The notes: a model not told the origin generated them from the letters alone. DNA of 64,000 nucleotides from Rhipidocladum racemiflorum (GCA_036346355.1 CM070580.1:32506004-32570003), one strand, 5' to 3'; positions 23,112 to 36,249 are shown, counted from the stretch's first letter. Numbers and translations: made by a program.

Positions 23112-23335
23112 CAGCCTCCTTCTCTCCCTCCCTTTGACATGTGGGCCATGGACCCCACATGTCAGGTCTTGTTCCTCACCACTCCCTCTCTTCACTCCCT
23201 CCCATTGACCTGTGGGCCATGGACCCCACATGTCAGGTCTTGTTCCTCACCACTCCCTCTCTTCTCTCCCTCCCTTTGACATGTGGGCCATGGACCCCAC
23301 ATGTCAGTCTTCTTCCTCACCACTCCTCTCTTCTA
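23112..23335 (+). repeat. 71-bp tandem repeat, three copies
   Basis: GTGGGCCATGGACCCCACAT recurs with spacing of 71 bases, separated by CT-rich spacers. It lies in the GC-rich part of the family-A LTR. Confidence 0.85.
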
Positions 23336-24429
23336 TCTACTCTCTCTCTCTCCGGTAGGAAAATCAGAAACCGCCTCGGATTTGTCCTTGTCTACACCGC
23401 AATGTTACACAAACCGAGGCCCCATCGGCCCTCCTGAGACGCCTCTACCACTGCATTAAGATTGCCCACGCCTACACCCCTGTGCCGCGATTTCGCCCAA
23501 AGCCACCACAACCAACCGCCGCTTACTTCTTTTGTTCAAACACTGCACTACCGCCTTCTTTTGCTGTTTAAGGGAATGATAAGATGCACTAGAACCACCA
23601 TAACTCCTTACACTCACCCAAAGTCCGACGACAACTCACGAACTCAATCATTTACCATAGTGCATCCCCTTCAAATTCTTTTGATCCAGTGCTACTTTGC
23701 GACTAGCAGAACCCTTCCCAGGACTCAATTGAGATTAAGCACCACTGGAGACCCATCGCGATGAGCTCCTGTTCTTACCGCCACCCTCACCATCGCGAGG
23801 TATTTTCTGCTCATCTCCAAACTTGTTTGAGCTCACTTTTGAACTCATCTCGTTGTCCTGAAGCTCGCAGTGCTAACCATTTCCTGTCCACGGCCAGATA
23901 TCGCCGTCGGTGGACTTCGACTACACTGCCCTATCCCATCTCACTGTCATGGGGAGCCGGGGTGTCAGTCGCTGCGTTCGCTTGTGACCCACTAACCAGC
24001 CGTCCCTAGAGTTCAGCTGCTCATCGCGCACGCGTGTGAAACGCTTAGGGCTCTTTGGCGGTGAACCGGCTTGTTAGTCAGTCCGGTTGGTTTGGTTGAG
24101 CTCGCGCGTGTAGTAGCCGACGATGGGCTCTCTTTGTCGATCATTTGGGCGAAATAAATTGAAAGCGCGCCAAAGTAATAATATGCTTTCCCATAGTGAA
24201 AACGTATTTTAAATTTTCTTTGATTTAGTGAAACTAATAGCACTCAATTGGCTATATCTTTTAAACCATAATTCCAAATTAAATGAAACAAGTTTCTAAA
24301 TTCATGTTAAATTATCTAGTTTTAATTTCTCTCCCGATGTTCCAGCACTTCATTTGTTTCTTCGGATTCACCTCTGGTCACTTTCGTGGTATCGAACCAT
24401 AGTTCGATTCACGATATATAACTCCTTAA

Positions 24430-27400
24430 AAGGGGAACATCCCAATGAGGTATGATAGTTTGTGTTGTACCAAAATTCGGCCAAAGCCAACCATGATTTC
24501 CACATTTTTGGTGAAGATTGCACAGCACAATGTAGATACATCTCCAAACATTGGTTGACTCTCTTGCTCGACCGTCCATTTGAGGGTGATAAGCCGTGCT
24601 ATATTGAAATTTAATATTCAAAGCTCAATAGCTCTCGCTTGGAAAGGTGCTAGTGAAGATTTTGTCACAGTCCGAGATAATAGTTTTTGGCACGCCGTGA
24701 AGCTTAACTACTTGGTCCAAGAACACTTGAGCTACCTTCTGAGCGGTAAATGGGTGTCTGAGTGCACTGAAGTGGCTGTATTTCGAGAACCTATCCACCA
24801 CCACCATTATCACATTGTAGCCTTTGGATAGGGGCAAACCTTCAATGAAATCCATCGTTAGGTCTTGCTAGGCTACCGTTGGAATTGGTAGTGGTTGCAG
24901 TAGCCTAGTTGGCTTTGACCTTTCCCCCTTTGCATGTTGACAAACTCCACACTATCTGACGAAGTCCTCTACACCTCGCTTCATTCCCTTCTAGCAAAAC
25001 ATCTTCTTGAGTCGCTGATGTTTTGCCTAAATGCCAGAATGTACTCCCATAGCACTAGTGTGAAATACGACAATTAACGTAGTTTGGAGAGCTGAATTTT
25101 CTCCAATCCAAATTCTGCCTTGTTTTCGGATTAAACCTTGTTGCAGTTCATAACCGTTTTCATCTTGACTTTGAAGTGCCAATTGTGCCAATCTTTGTTG
25201 TGCATCTCCATCGGTAATATAGGAATTCACCACCTCTTGAATCCAAATAGGTTGGACCTCTGATACCACCTGCATGGTCCATAGCTGCCCGACTCGGGAT
25301 AGTGCATCGGTTGCAAGATTCTCCTTTCCCTTCTTATAAATGATCCTAAATTGTAAACCCATCAGTCATAAAATTGCCTTTCTTTGCATATCAGTTTGTA
25401 GCTGCTGCTCCTCCAAATAACAAAAGCTCCGTTGTTTTGTCTGGATTACGAATTCTTGACTCTGCAAGTATGATCTCCATCTATCCACCGCCAACATCAG
25501 CGCCAGGAACTCTTTTTCATAAATTGATAGCCTTTGGTGTATCGGCCCTAGAGCCTTATTGAAAAATGCCACAGGATACCCCTGTTGCATGAGGACAGCT
25601 CCAATTCCATGGTCACAAGCATTAGTTTCTACCTTAAAACTTTGTTCGAAGTCCGGCAATTTCAACACTAGGGTTGTGGGCATGGCTTGTTTCAGTGCTA
25701 AAAAGGCTTTCTCAGCTTGCTCGTTCCACTCAAAGTTTTCTTTTTCAACAAATTTGTCAGCAGTTTGGCTATGATTCCATAACTCTTCACAATTTTCTGA
25801 TAGTATCCTGTGAGTCCTAAAAGCCATGGAGCTCTGTAAGGTTTGTCGGCTTCGGCCAATCCAACATCACTTGAGTTTTTCGAGGGTCGGTGGCCACCCC
25901 TAAATCGGAGATGATGTGGCCCAAGTATTTCAGCTGCCTTTGAGCAAATGTGCACTTTGATCACTTGACAAAGAATTGGTTTAATCTCGTAGTCTCAAGA
26001 AGATCGCCGTTAGGAGTTTTGCATGGGTCTTTGAGGTCCAGGACTATAAACCAAGATCGTCATCAATGAAGACCAATGCAAACTTCACGAGATATGGGGC
26101 TAGAATAGAAATCAATTCACACATTGAAAAGTAGGCGGAGCATTAGTTAAACCGAAAGGCATAACTCGGAATTGATAGTGCCCAGGATGGGTCTTAAAGG
26201 CATTTGTACTCATCCTCTTCCTTCATACAAATATGATGATACCCAGCCCTCAGATCCAGTTTGGAGAAGTATTTAGTGCCTTCAAGATCATCCAACAGTT
26301 CATCGATAACTGGCATTGGAAATTTGTTCTAATGGTTAAGTCATTCAATCGTCGATAATCCGCACAGAACCTCCATGTTCCATCCTTCTTTTGGACTAAA
26401 AGTACCAGAGAAGATAATGGACTTAAGCTTGGAGTGATTATCATAGCATCAAGCATTTCAGCAACTTGCCTCTCTATCTCATTTTTGTGTAATGGAGATA
26501 GCGTTAAGGTCTTGAGTTGACTGGGACAGACCCTGGTTCCAGTGGTAAGGCATGGTCATACTCTCGGCAGGGTGGTAACCCTCTTGGTTCGACAAACACA
26601 TCGTCAAACTGGGCTATCACTTCTGCTGTATGACTGGTATGGAATCGTGGTATCGGTTTTTCCTGTTCTAATATTGCCATCGCCTAGATATTGTTGCCCT
26701 TACTCCACTTATCTAATTGCTCATTAGTCAATGCTTTAAGCTCAGTCTTCTCCACCCCTTTAACTCCCTGAAGCCGAACCCTGTTGCCCTTGTAGTCAAA
26801 TTCCACCACCTTGTCTTTCCAGTCACAAATCATGGGGTTGTGCGACTTTAGCCAATATATTCCCAATATAGCATCATAAGCCCCTAGATCCAGTACTCGT
26901 AAGTCGGTCTAAAAGGTTTGGCCCTGTGACCACCATTCAAGCTTGGGCACCCAACTGTCACATTGCATTCTATCACTGTTGGCCACTTTCACTTCAGTCG
27001 GATTGGTCTTTTGCGATAAACAACCAATTCGTTGTAAAAATCCAACATTCACAAAACTATGTGAACTTCTCGAGTCCACCAGGAATAGCATGACCTAGTT
27101 TCTTACCAAGGCCAAGATACGCATTGTCTCACTTTCTTTAGCTCCCGACAACACGTTGAGGAGAGACTGTAAGCGTCCTCGGGATCCATTTCAGTAGGCA
27201 CCAACAAATCCAATACTTCATCCGACAACACCTCACCATGACCCTCTACTTCCATGGCATGTACCTGAGCATGAGTTTTCTTCTTACATTGCAAATGATG
27301 ATTGTGTTCGTATTTCTCACCACATTGATAGCATAATCCGTTCACCCGACGGTATTCTTTAGTCTGCTTGGCCTTCCACAGTTCCCCTTGTCCCAACCTG

Positions 27401-30400
27401 AGGTTGGTTTGGGTGTTCTCTGCCCTATTCGAGCCTCCCCCTCCTTGCCACTCTGGAACTTCGATTTTCAACCTTTACCCCGATCTAGCACATCTTGCTG
27501 AATTCGAGCTAACAAGGCTGCCCGGTCTACAGTATCTTGAACTTGTCCTTGAATAGCACCGCGCAACTCGCTCTTCAATCCATTAATGAAATGAGACAAA
27601 ACAACTCTCCATAATACAGATTATGCATTAAAATCTCGTACATAAGCTCCTCAAATTGGTTTTTGTATTCTGTCAACGAACCACACTGTTTGATTTTCAC
27701 CAACTCGCCCAACAGCCTCCGGTGGTCGAATGCCTCGAACTTGAGCTCCACTACCTGGATGAATTGCTCTCAGTCTCTCAATTCATGTTGGACCTTATAC
27801 ATTTGCCACCAACGGGCGGCATTGCCTTCCATATGCATTGTGGTTGTAGTAATCCATAGAACCTCGGGTATGTTGTAGAGCTTGAAATAATCAATGCACT
27901 TATCACGCCATAACCGAGGGCTCTCCCCTTCAAATCTTGGAAACGACAGTTTGGGAATATGGGTTCTTAGCTGCCCTCTTGGTTCTCTCGGTGATCGAGC
28001 ATTCAACCCAAGCATTTCTGTAACATCCTCAAATTTATAAGAAGGTTTAAAATCAAATATTAAAATGAGAAATCATTTTCTTATTGCATTTCATGACTTT
28101 ATATGCATTTAGTAAATTATTTCTTCATTAGAAATGAGTATTGTAAGTTAGAAAAGAGAGAAAAAGAGAAATGGTAAAATGGTAAAAGATGAAAATTACT
28201 ATAATAAATTCTTGGATAACCCTAGAGTGTTCTAGAAACCATCTTGGCTGGTCAAAAGTAATTGTGAAACCATTTGCAAGTTGATAAGATAAACTCAATG
28301 GAAAAGCTTATCCTTGACCAGGCCATTGTCCGAATTTTGGAGAATTATGTAGAGCTCTCCAGCACCCAATATTTTTACCATTAGATCTCAATCACCTTAC
28401 CCTTATCTAAAAAAAAATTACAAAAATTATTAATTGCATTTACTATTTATTCTTATTTAATCATTCCAATCTTGAATTTCTGCAAAACATAGTTAAAGAA
28501 TTCTTAGAAAATAAATACTAGGAATTTAAATTTGAAATTTGTATGGTAGTTCTATTACACTAATATGAACCTTGTGTAAAAATATTAAAAATTAATAAGA
28601 CAATTTAGGTACTCTGATAAATGAATTTCCGAAATAGCTTTCTTGTGCAGTACCTAGTGTCAGAATTTTAATAAAATAATCAATGCGAATTAGAGTCTCA
28701 GATTTTTACAGTGAATAGTAAACTTATCGTGGGGCTTATTCAAAAAGTTTGGGAAAATCATGACTTGATTAGTCACCTCATTTAAATGCCTATCTTGTTG
28801 TCTGAAGGAATTCAATCGCATTTAAATTTCCCACTTTCACTTCCACGTGGGGCCCACGTGTGTGATGGCCAGGCTGAACGACCTTGGGAAACATGACACT
28901 TCAATACGGTCCCCTCATGTATTTGGGCCCGCATGTTCCTCTCTGGCACCGTTTCCCCTCTCCTTTTCTCTCTGCCCGTGGCCCACTAGTCGCAAACTTA
29001 GGGTATAACTATTCATAACTTAAAGAATGATTAAGATATCACCAATAAGTACTAGTATCTATAGAACCAGTTTTAGAATGCTTTCTAAAGCTAGATTGTT
29101 TCATTATGTAGAAATAATTCTATTATAATTTGCTTTGCAACTGAATCCTATTCAAAACATAGCCATGCGCACTATGAACCCTAAAAGCCCATGATATATA
29201 AGTCAATAACTTTGCAATAATTAGTACTATAAGTTAAGCTTTACCTGCATTAGTGATTAATTGTTAGATGCTTGACATTTGCTTAAATTGAACCATGCAT
29301 ACACTAGTGATTAATTGTGATGTCTGTTATTGCTTATATTCGATAGTGCAAGCTATACCTGCCCTCACTCTATTGTTTTATGTAATAATTTATATTAATA
29401 TATACAATTTTAGCTTCTTGAATTCGTAAAATAAAATAGAATGAATCATAAGGAATAGGTGTCGTGTGCGATACCACCCTCAAACCGTTAATCAGTAATA
29501 AAGACTATAAACAAAGGAAATAATACAATTGCTTATGCGATCACAAAACCTTAACTACAACCATGCTTGTTTTGTGTAATGTTTGTTATTTGATTTTCCA
29601 TCTGATTTTCCATCTGATTTCCTTTTGCCCCTATTGAAAGTGTTATTTGCTATTTGCTATCTTTTCCGTCATGCGACGTGTAGAATCCGACGTCTCGGAC
29701 TTCGTCGTCGTCAACTTCAAGAGTACATTTGCAACTTCGTCGCTAAAGACAACAAGTAGCAAGGCAAGCACCCCCTTTGAGCATTTTGAACCCAGATTTC
29801 ATAATCAACTAAAATGTGATTAAAAATCTTCCTGCATGCTTATATTTTGGTAAATCTCTATTTTGTGTTATCTGGTAGCTACAACCCATATTGGAAGATT
29901 TCCTAAATATTGTTGACATACGCTCCATCATAACACTAGGAATGGGTAGATTCATATGTCAAATGGGAATAACGTTTATTAATTTGCATATGCTTAGCTC
30001 TGCCTTAGATTAATGTCGGAAACATTTACACCCACACACTTTTTCTTTATGAAATCTTTTATGGTTTATTTGAGCGATAAGAGATCTTGGTAGTTTGTTA
30101 AAAATGAAAATAAAACTATTGATTTCGATGTGGGTGATTATTGGTAATAGCCGGATGTACATGTTTTAACGTGTACGTAGCTAGGGTGGAGTTATCGCCC
30201 ATGTCACTCTAAGGACCGAACGTAATGTTGCATGATCCAAGTATAACCGTACATCCACAAGTACTGGACTGGGATAGTCTTAACTTATTAAATTATTTGG
30301 GGATTAGCTTTGCACATTGGTAGGCAGTTGTAGCACGGGCATTCCGGATATAGGTTTGCTCGAGGGAGGTGTCATCACCGAGGTGTTGGCATCTGCCGTT

Positions 30401-31852
30401 GTAACGGTGTACGCCTGGCTACGAATTTGGGGCTGTTGTTATTCCTGGTGGGTCTTTGACTCCGGAATGATTTTCTTTACTTTTTAGCTTCCATCGTAGT
30501 CAGGAGTAACGTCATCGGGCTAGTGCAAAGTTAAGGTCCAAGTAATCGAACAGTTTCGTTATGAACTCTCTAGCGGCACACCAAAGGAAGTGTGCTAATG
30601 TACTGCCAAAACGGGAGGACATATCTTGTGGGTAAAGCTGTACAACTCTGCAGAGTCTAAAACTATTCGAATAGCTGTATCCACTGGTCATGGATGACTT
30701 GGCTAACCAAAGATTAGTTAGTTGTTTTCTATTTTCTAAAAACTCTTGATCAAATGACTTGGAAAATGATTCACATTTGTTAAATGTCAGTTACTGGTAT
30801 ATTTACTCGTATAAGACCATGGAGGGTCTTTTCCATTACCTTTACTCACAAAAGGGCCATGAGCAACTTATTGTTATTTCTGTCAATACTTGATATTTTG
30901 ATTACTTATCAAACTGTTTTAAATTCAGTTTGTGCTTTCCATTACTATTCAGTATTTACAATTCAAATCTTCGCTTTATGCAAAACAACCGTAGAAACCC
31001 ACTTTCTATTCAGCCTGCATATATTTCAGATTTTGCAAACACTACAAGTCTTGCTGAGTACGCAACGTACTCACCCTTGCTATTATTGTTGTTTTTAGAC
31101 CGGAATCCTCGACAGGTACTGCGACGCAGGAAAACGGGATTATTATCGACGTTTCTTTCTAAGGCTTTACCTTGTCAGTTGCCTGTGGATTATGTGGCAA
31201 ACTACAAGTCATCTGATTCTTTTGCTATGTTTAATCGACCTCATCGGTCATAATGTATCATTACTTCCGCTGTAATAAAATATGAAACTTTTGCATGGTT
31301 GTGATTTCCAAATTGTGTTTGTGCGTGCTAGCTACTGATCATGGGACTGGCACAGTATGCACATTAGAACCTTGCTTTTATGTTTGCACTGTAGCATAAA
31401 AGTGAGGGTCTTACAGTTTCTGGTTGAACTCCCGTCGAACATCTGCTCTACGATCCCCCTGAAGTCTGTGCTTGATCAATACTTACTCTTCCCCATGGTT
31501 CCGGGACTGCTGGAGTCAAAAGCGCATTTCCCATCATCGATCCTGGCCTCTCTCCACCACCACGGTTTATCTCCGTTATGTGTTCGGCAGTAAGGCGTGC
31601 CACCGCCTGAGCCATTGCTTCGAGCTGGTTGGCGAGTAATTGCTGATCCATCGAGTGTTGTTCCACCGCCTTTGTGTAATCTCTGTCCTGGCCACCAAGT
31701 GCTGCTGGGTGTTGTCAATCGACTCAACTCGAGCGAACAGGACATCGAGGCTCTGCTTGATAGCAGCCAGTTTCTCCTCTGTTTCGTCCACCCGATTCCT
31801 CCATCACGTCCAGAACAAACCGGTTTTGCACCGAGGGCTTTGGAGGTGCCAT
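24430..31852 (-). pseudogene. Ty3/gypsy gag-pol remnant, interrupted by a solo LTR
   Basis: Minus-strand order from right to left: gag start (MAPPKPSVQNRF at 31852), interrupted at 31416/28018 by a solo LTR; gag core continues (PKLSFPRFEGESPRLWRDKC, 27955) with a degenerate zinc knuckle (CYQCGEKYEHNH); protease with LVDSRSSHSFV, where the expected catalytic D-S-G has become D-S-R (about 27080); reverse transcriptase fragments (VQKKDGTWRFCADYRRLND); RNase H (about 25650); integrase (MDFIEGLPLSKGYNVIMVVV, 24855; YHPQMDGRARE, 24590). PR-RT-RH-INT order identifies Ty3/gypsy. Many frameshifts and stops, and truncation in integrase near 24430, show it is dead. The short 379-bp LTR suggests a Reina-like lineage, tentatively. 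Confidence 0.85.
28019..31415 (+). mobile_element. Family-A solo LTR, 3397 bp
   Basis: Begins TGTAACATCCTCAAATTT and ends GAGGGTCTTACA; flanks ATTTC (28014-28018) and GTTTC (31416-31420) form a 5-bp target duplication with one change. It splits the gag frame of the gypsy element, whose two parts read into each other across it. The 3' portion carries GAGTACGCAACGTACTC and GGTTGTGATTTCCAAATTG, found again in antisense at 40185-41461. No coding sequence. Confidence 0.85.
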
Positions 31853-31978
31853 GTTGCTCCGTTTCAATTATGATGATCTGAATCGAGGGACTTTATAGGG
31901 AACCATGAGGCGATCAATTTCCGCCCAGAGTTCCCCAACCTTCTTCGGAACTTCACCGACTACTCTCGGATCAACTAT

Positions 31979-32371
31979 GCTCTGATACCAGATGTCATAT
32001 CCCTTATCGCGAACAGGTTAGGCGCGTGAGACAATCAACGAGGCAATGATCTCGATTTGGTAGAAAGAAGAACAGAGTAAGGAAGAAAAGGGAAAATCTC
32101 AAAAGCAACTCGATTCATCTCATTTCTTTTTGTCCTCATTTGTTACATTACAAAGTATTTATACCCAGTGGCTTCCAACCCCACCTTCGATTAACTCATA
32201 ACAAACTTTTACCCCCTTTCATTTTCCCTCATTGTAAAATACAACCGAATTGTTAGTAATTCATCGCTTCACCATCATTGGCGCTTACCCGAACTGCTCC
32301 CTTTGCCGTCGGAAACTGCATCGCTCATTACACCATAGTTGGTATTTAATACGAAAAATGGGGGCCTCACA
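31979..32371 (-). mobile_element. 5' LTR (379 bp) and primer binding site of the gypsy element
   Basis: On the minus strand the LTR (32371-31993) starts TGTGAGGCCCCC and ends GGATATGACA, followed by the primer binding site TGGTATCAGAGC (31990-31979, initiator-Met tRNA type) and, 127 bases on, the gag ATG. The partner LTR is missing because the element is truncated at 24430. Confidence 0.8.
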
Positions 32372-32992
32372 TCTTACGATCTGCATCAAGATTAATTCGT
32401 GTGCCTGCCCACCTTTGACTTCATCTCCGACGAGTTCATCTTCTTCGGTGGCAATGACAGCGGCGAGTTAGGGTGGGGTTTTGCTATATTAGAGTTTAGG
32501 TTCATAGGGGGGCAGCCATAGAGGGAGGAAGAGGCGATGGTAGCTCGCTAGTGGGGTGTGACAGTGGCCAGCGGCGCTGCCACCGCTGGTCACAAGTCAG
32601 AGAAGAGCGGTGGGTGGTGGATGCCGGCAGGGACAATGAGAACCAACTAGCGATTAGGATGCTGGGGTGGCAGTGGCAGATCCGGTGACATAGGTAAGCC
32701 ATGCTGGCGAAGGAAGAGGAAGTGGTAGAGTAGAATTTTTGGGGGGCAGCAAGCCTCACCAGTGACGGGGGTGGCGCTAGCAAGGCTACAATAGACAACA
32801 CACAAGAGGGAGTAGGGCAGTGGCGGCTGGAAGAAAGGGAGAGTAGATAGGGTTTGGGGAGTGGAGGTGGGCTTTGTATTATATATATGGGTGAGTAAGA
32901 TGATCTAAACTGTTAACTTTTTATCCAATGATTAGAAAAATAACTGATTTTGATTCGAAATATTATTCGCATGATTATTGGCCAGACACGTT
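32372..32992. other. Unassigned sequence between two retroelements
   Basis: GC-rich, purine-biased sequence (GGTGGCAGTGGCAG-type runs) followed by AT-rich DNA. No credible gene; possibly a remnant of a transposon or of host sequence. Confidence 0.3.
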
Positions 32993-32997
32993 CTTCT

Positions 32998-34702
32998 TGT
33001 TGGAAAACCCATCTGGCCCATGAGGCCCAGTATGGTCCCTTGTCAAAACCCTAGTCGTAGGCTATAAATAGGAGGCAGGGGTCCCCCCCAATGTACATGC
33101 AACCAGAAATAAAGATCAATTCCCTCCTTCATCATGTGTCTCCCTCTCTCTGTTCTCCACATTAGATCTGTTCGGCAACCCTAGACTATTCGATAGTGAG
33201 GTTGCTTAACACGTTATCAGCACGAAGCTCTACCGGCGAACGTATTGAAAGGTGAGAAGAGGTAGGAAACAATATTGATATGTGATCTTTGAATTTCCTA
33301 GGTGAACATGCCAGTGGCGTGGCACGAAGCAGCCAGACGGGCCCAGCACGGCACGAAGCCACCGTTGGCCTCTCCTCCCGCGGCAGTCGACCGGCCGGCC
33401 GCCTGCTTGCTAGCTTTGCACGAAAAAGCAGCCGACCAGCCGCATGCTTTCTAGCTTTGTATGCTCGCATACATGCATGGAAGAGCAGCCGCACGCTTGC
33501 TGCTTACTAGCATTGCATGCTCGCATGCATGCATGGAAGAGCAGCCGCATGCTTGCTAGCTTTGCATACTCGCATGCATGCATGCATGGAAGAGCAGCCG
33601 CGATGCATGTAGCATCGGCCCAGCGCACGCAGCCATCAGCCAGACGCGGTTAGGTGTGGCCCGACCTGGCATGCAGCCAGCCGGTCCGACACGATGAGGC
33701 GTGGAGTGGCACAAAGCCGCCGGCCCCATGCGGGGTGGATGTGAATAGAAGGACATGCATGCACTTGCTTCTTTGCTTTGCATATGCATCTAGTTGCTTG
33801 CATGCACGCATAGCACGTGACTCAGCCGTCGGCCCGGCCCAGCGCTGCAGTCTTTGGCGCAAGACACGCAACCGGTTGGCCGGCCTTACGCCACGATCGG
33901 CCGTGGCACCCGACCGGCCCACCCACGGGGTGCATACGCACAAAGCGGCACATGCGTGTATGAAGCCGTGTACAATGCAGCTTGTGTTGCTCAAGTGCAA
34001 ATGGGATATGTGAAAAGCAACCACACAAAGCATATCAACCCCAAGTTCTTCTATGCTCATGAAATGCATAAGATGAACGAGATCAAGATACTACATACTA
34101 AGTCATGTGAAAACCTCGCATACTTATTCACTAAGTCACTCCCATCATCTTCTTTTGAAAGGTGCGTTAGAGGAATTGGGATGATGAGACTTAAAGAAGT
34201 GCATATTTCAGGAGGAGAGTTTTCACATACTCCTACATAAATCTCGAACATGAAGTTTGAATACCCAATATGAATCTCGAAGATTAACATTGAAGTTTAG
34301 GTGAATTGTACTATTTTCCCTTAGTAAGTTTTTCACAGAAGTTTTCTTACATAAGGTTTTAACGAGGCGATTCGTGCAACACAGTAAGCGTATGCTATGT
34401 ACTCTTTCTTCAAGTATTTTTTTTCCTACTGGGTTTTTCTGGAGTTTTGATGAGGCATATACATTTCGCGGCAAAGGGCCCAAGGGGGAGTGTTGAGAAA
34501 CCCATCTAGCCCATGAAGCCCAGTATGGTCCCTTGCCGAAACCTAGTCGTAGGCTATAAATAGGAGGCAGGGGTCCTCCCAATTTATATGCAATTAGAAA
34601 TAAAGATCAATTACCTCCTCCATCCTGTGTCTCCCTCTCTCTGTTCTCCACTTTAGATCCGTTTGACAACTCCGGACTATTCGATAGCGAGGCTGCTTAA
34701 CA
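32998..34702 (+). mobile_element. Complete non-autonomous copia-type element, 1705 bp
   Basis: LTRs of 214 bp (32998-33211) and 212 bp (34491-34702), each with a TATAAATAGGAGGC core, start TGTTG and end TTAACA. Perfect 5-bp target duplication CTTCT (32993-32997; 34703-34707). Primer binding site CGTTATCAGCACGA follows the 5' LTR and the polypurine tract GGCAAAGGGCCCAAGGGGGA precedes the 3' LTR. The only coding relic is the end of the copia RNase H domain (about 33975-34240; HINPKFFYAHEMHKMNEI, FTKSLPSSSFERCVRGIGMM). The rest (33290-33960) is GC-rich sequence unlike copia genes, including a 54-bp repeat. It would depend on a relative for movement. Confidence 0.92.
33429..33600 (+). repeat. 54-bp direct repeat, three copies, within the copia element
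   Basis: Units of 53-56 bases ending GCATGCATGCATGGAAG and starting AGCAGCCGC recur at about 33429, 33484 and 33540. The same GCATGC alphabet continues to 33800. Non-coding. Confidence 0.85.
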
Positions 34703-34754
34703 CTTCTAACTAACGTAGAGCTGCAATTTACACCCTATAAATACTTGATACGAC

Positions 34755-35290
34755 CAATTAACATCTGTGTAAGTTATGACGTAACAAGGGCATGATGTCC
34801 CTCAGCCAGCTTAGTTAATTGCCGTGTAAAAATGCTCTAGCAATATTAAATTATTTATTAACTACTAACGAAAACCGATTGGGCTCTTCACCACAAGATA
34901 CTGTAGCAACATATTTCCCGTCAAATTTAGCACCTGAAGATGTGGTAAAACGGAAAAGTATTAGAATACCTGCTATTGGCCATTACTTCGATCTTCTAAT
35001 TATTTGGTAGAAAATATTTATTCAATGCAGTGCAAGTATATTTCTTGATAAATCTAAAAAAATTATGTGTATTAGTGATCAAAATTTTATAAGGTTGATT
35101 AGATGGATTTTAGGACAACATTTATTTTGCACCGGAGAGGTAGTATATCCAATGACGGGGCAACTTTTGTTTTCAGTGATACTATACACAATCACCTTGT
35201 GAAAACCAGCCCTTAATTTATTAAGCAAACCTGACTTTATCATAATTGTAGCACTACTCAACAAGTTACCAAACCGTGTTGCATAAAAAA
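34755..35290. repeat. Right arm of the inverted segmental duplication
   Basis: Inverted match to 2794-3390, ending at the site where the left arm was invaded by the family-B LTR (CAAGTTACCAAACCGTG). Originally contiguous with 20110-21103; the 13.6 kb between them is inserted retroelement DNA. About 280 bases of the left arm (3391-3673) are not recovered here. Confidence 0.8.
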
Positions 35291-36014
35291 TGAAATAACG
35301 ATGTGATTTAGAGGGGGAAAAATTATGAACACTAACATGACATCTCAACCCCTTATGACTAGCCATGAATCAAATTGACACTATTTTATTACGAACAACA
35401 CCTAGTTATTGGTCAGGACGCAGAGCAAGCGAACTGTCGCTTCCGCGTTCACCGGCTAGCTAGCTAGCTTGCGTCCTCCATGCGTATGTACATACACAGC
35501 TAGCTAGAACATTGAAAAATAACAGAGCAAAAGCTAACTAATAGTTTTCTCTCACACTGTCGTACATATCTTCAACTAGCTGCACAGGAAAGGAACATAC
35601 GATCTTCTAGCGTCATTTTTCCTCTCAAAAGAATTAAAGACATGTGCACCATTGAATTGAATCAAATTTCCCAACCATTAATTTACGAAATCATGTCACC
35701 GATCGCGCTATCACCATTGCAGTTGTCTTATGCATCTAAATACCAACGTCGTGCTTGGCTTATTTGATTGAATAGCCACTGATGTGTCACAATTTGAAAG
35801 AAAAAAAACTCAATAGAAGTTGGCCATAATATTGGGGAGAATGGACACTTAATTAAGGGGTATTTGGACGGTGAAATAGCCTGCAGCCCGCAGAGGTGTC
35901 AATGAACGGTAAAACGGAAGTTTTGAAACGTGGAAGAAGATAGAATATTCTGTCTTGACTTGTCGTTGCTTGCTAGCTTAGTTTTGGATTAAGCACCCGG
36001 TTCGTTCGGTGATA
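35291..36014. other. Intergenic DNA, no gene seen
   Basis: Contains a GCTAGCTAGCTAGC run near 35457. A GGAAGAAGATAGAATAT string at about 35933 recurs at about 36252, on the other side of the Stowaway MITE. No coding signal. Confidence 0.35.
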
Positions 36015-36249
36015 CTCCCTCTGTCCCACAAAGAGTGTATTTCTAGGATTTTTAAGACAGATTAGTGTGCAAGGTAAATAACTAATGTGCCCCTTATTAC
36101 TCCATACACAAGCATGGTGGTGCTTCGGTTTCCACAAGCACTTAAATGAGCATGCATACACTTACAGCTGGGCCCTACAGACTAAAGATGCATTCTTTGT
36201 GGGACAAAATTTGAACACTAGAAATGCACTCTTTGTGGGACAGAGGGAG
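36015..36249. mobile_element. Stowaway MITE (Tc1/mariner type), 235 bp
   Basis: Termini CTCCCTCTGTCCCACAAAG and CTTTGTGGGACAGAGGGAG with TA on both sides, the diagnostic Stowaway signature. Confidence 0.93.

Larger units (their letters stand above)
21104..24420 (+). mobile_element. Family-A gypsy-type LTR, 5' portion, with nested solo LTR
   Basis: Starts TGTAACATTCC directly after peroxidase flank TTTAGTTT. The block around ACCCTAGAG, followed by TTGGTTTGGCCGATCAAA and the GTAAAATTGGTAAAAATTAA segment, resembles the complete solo LTR at 28019-31415. The right half is GC-rich with a 71-bp triple repeat. It runs without its own 3' end into a gypsy pol fragment near 24420. Bases 22052-23091 are a later insertion. 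No gene. Confidence 0.6.

Noticed and set aside
33186..34069. Overlapping frames of 70-139 codons within the copia element
   Set aside because: Derived from GCATGC repeats and GC-rich filler; only the RNase H relic (about 33975-34240) is a real coding trace.
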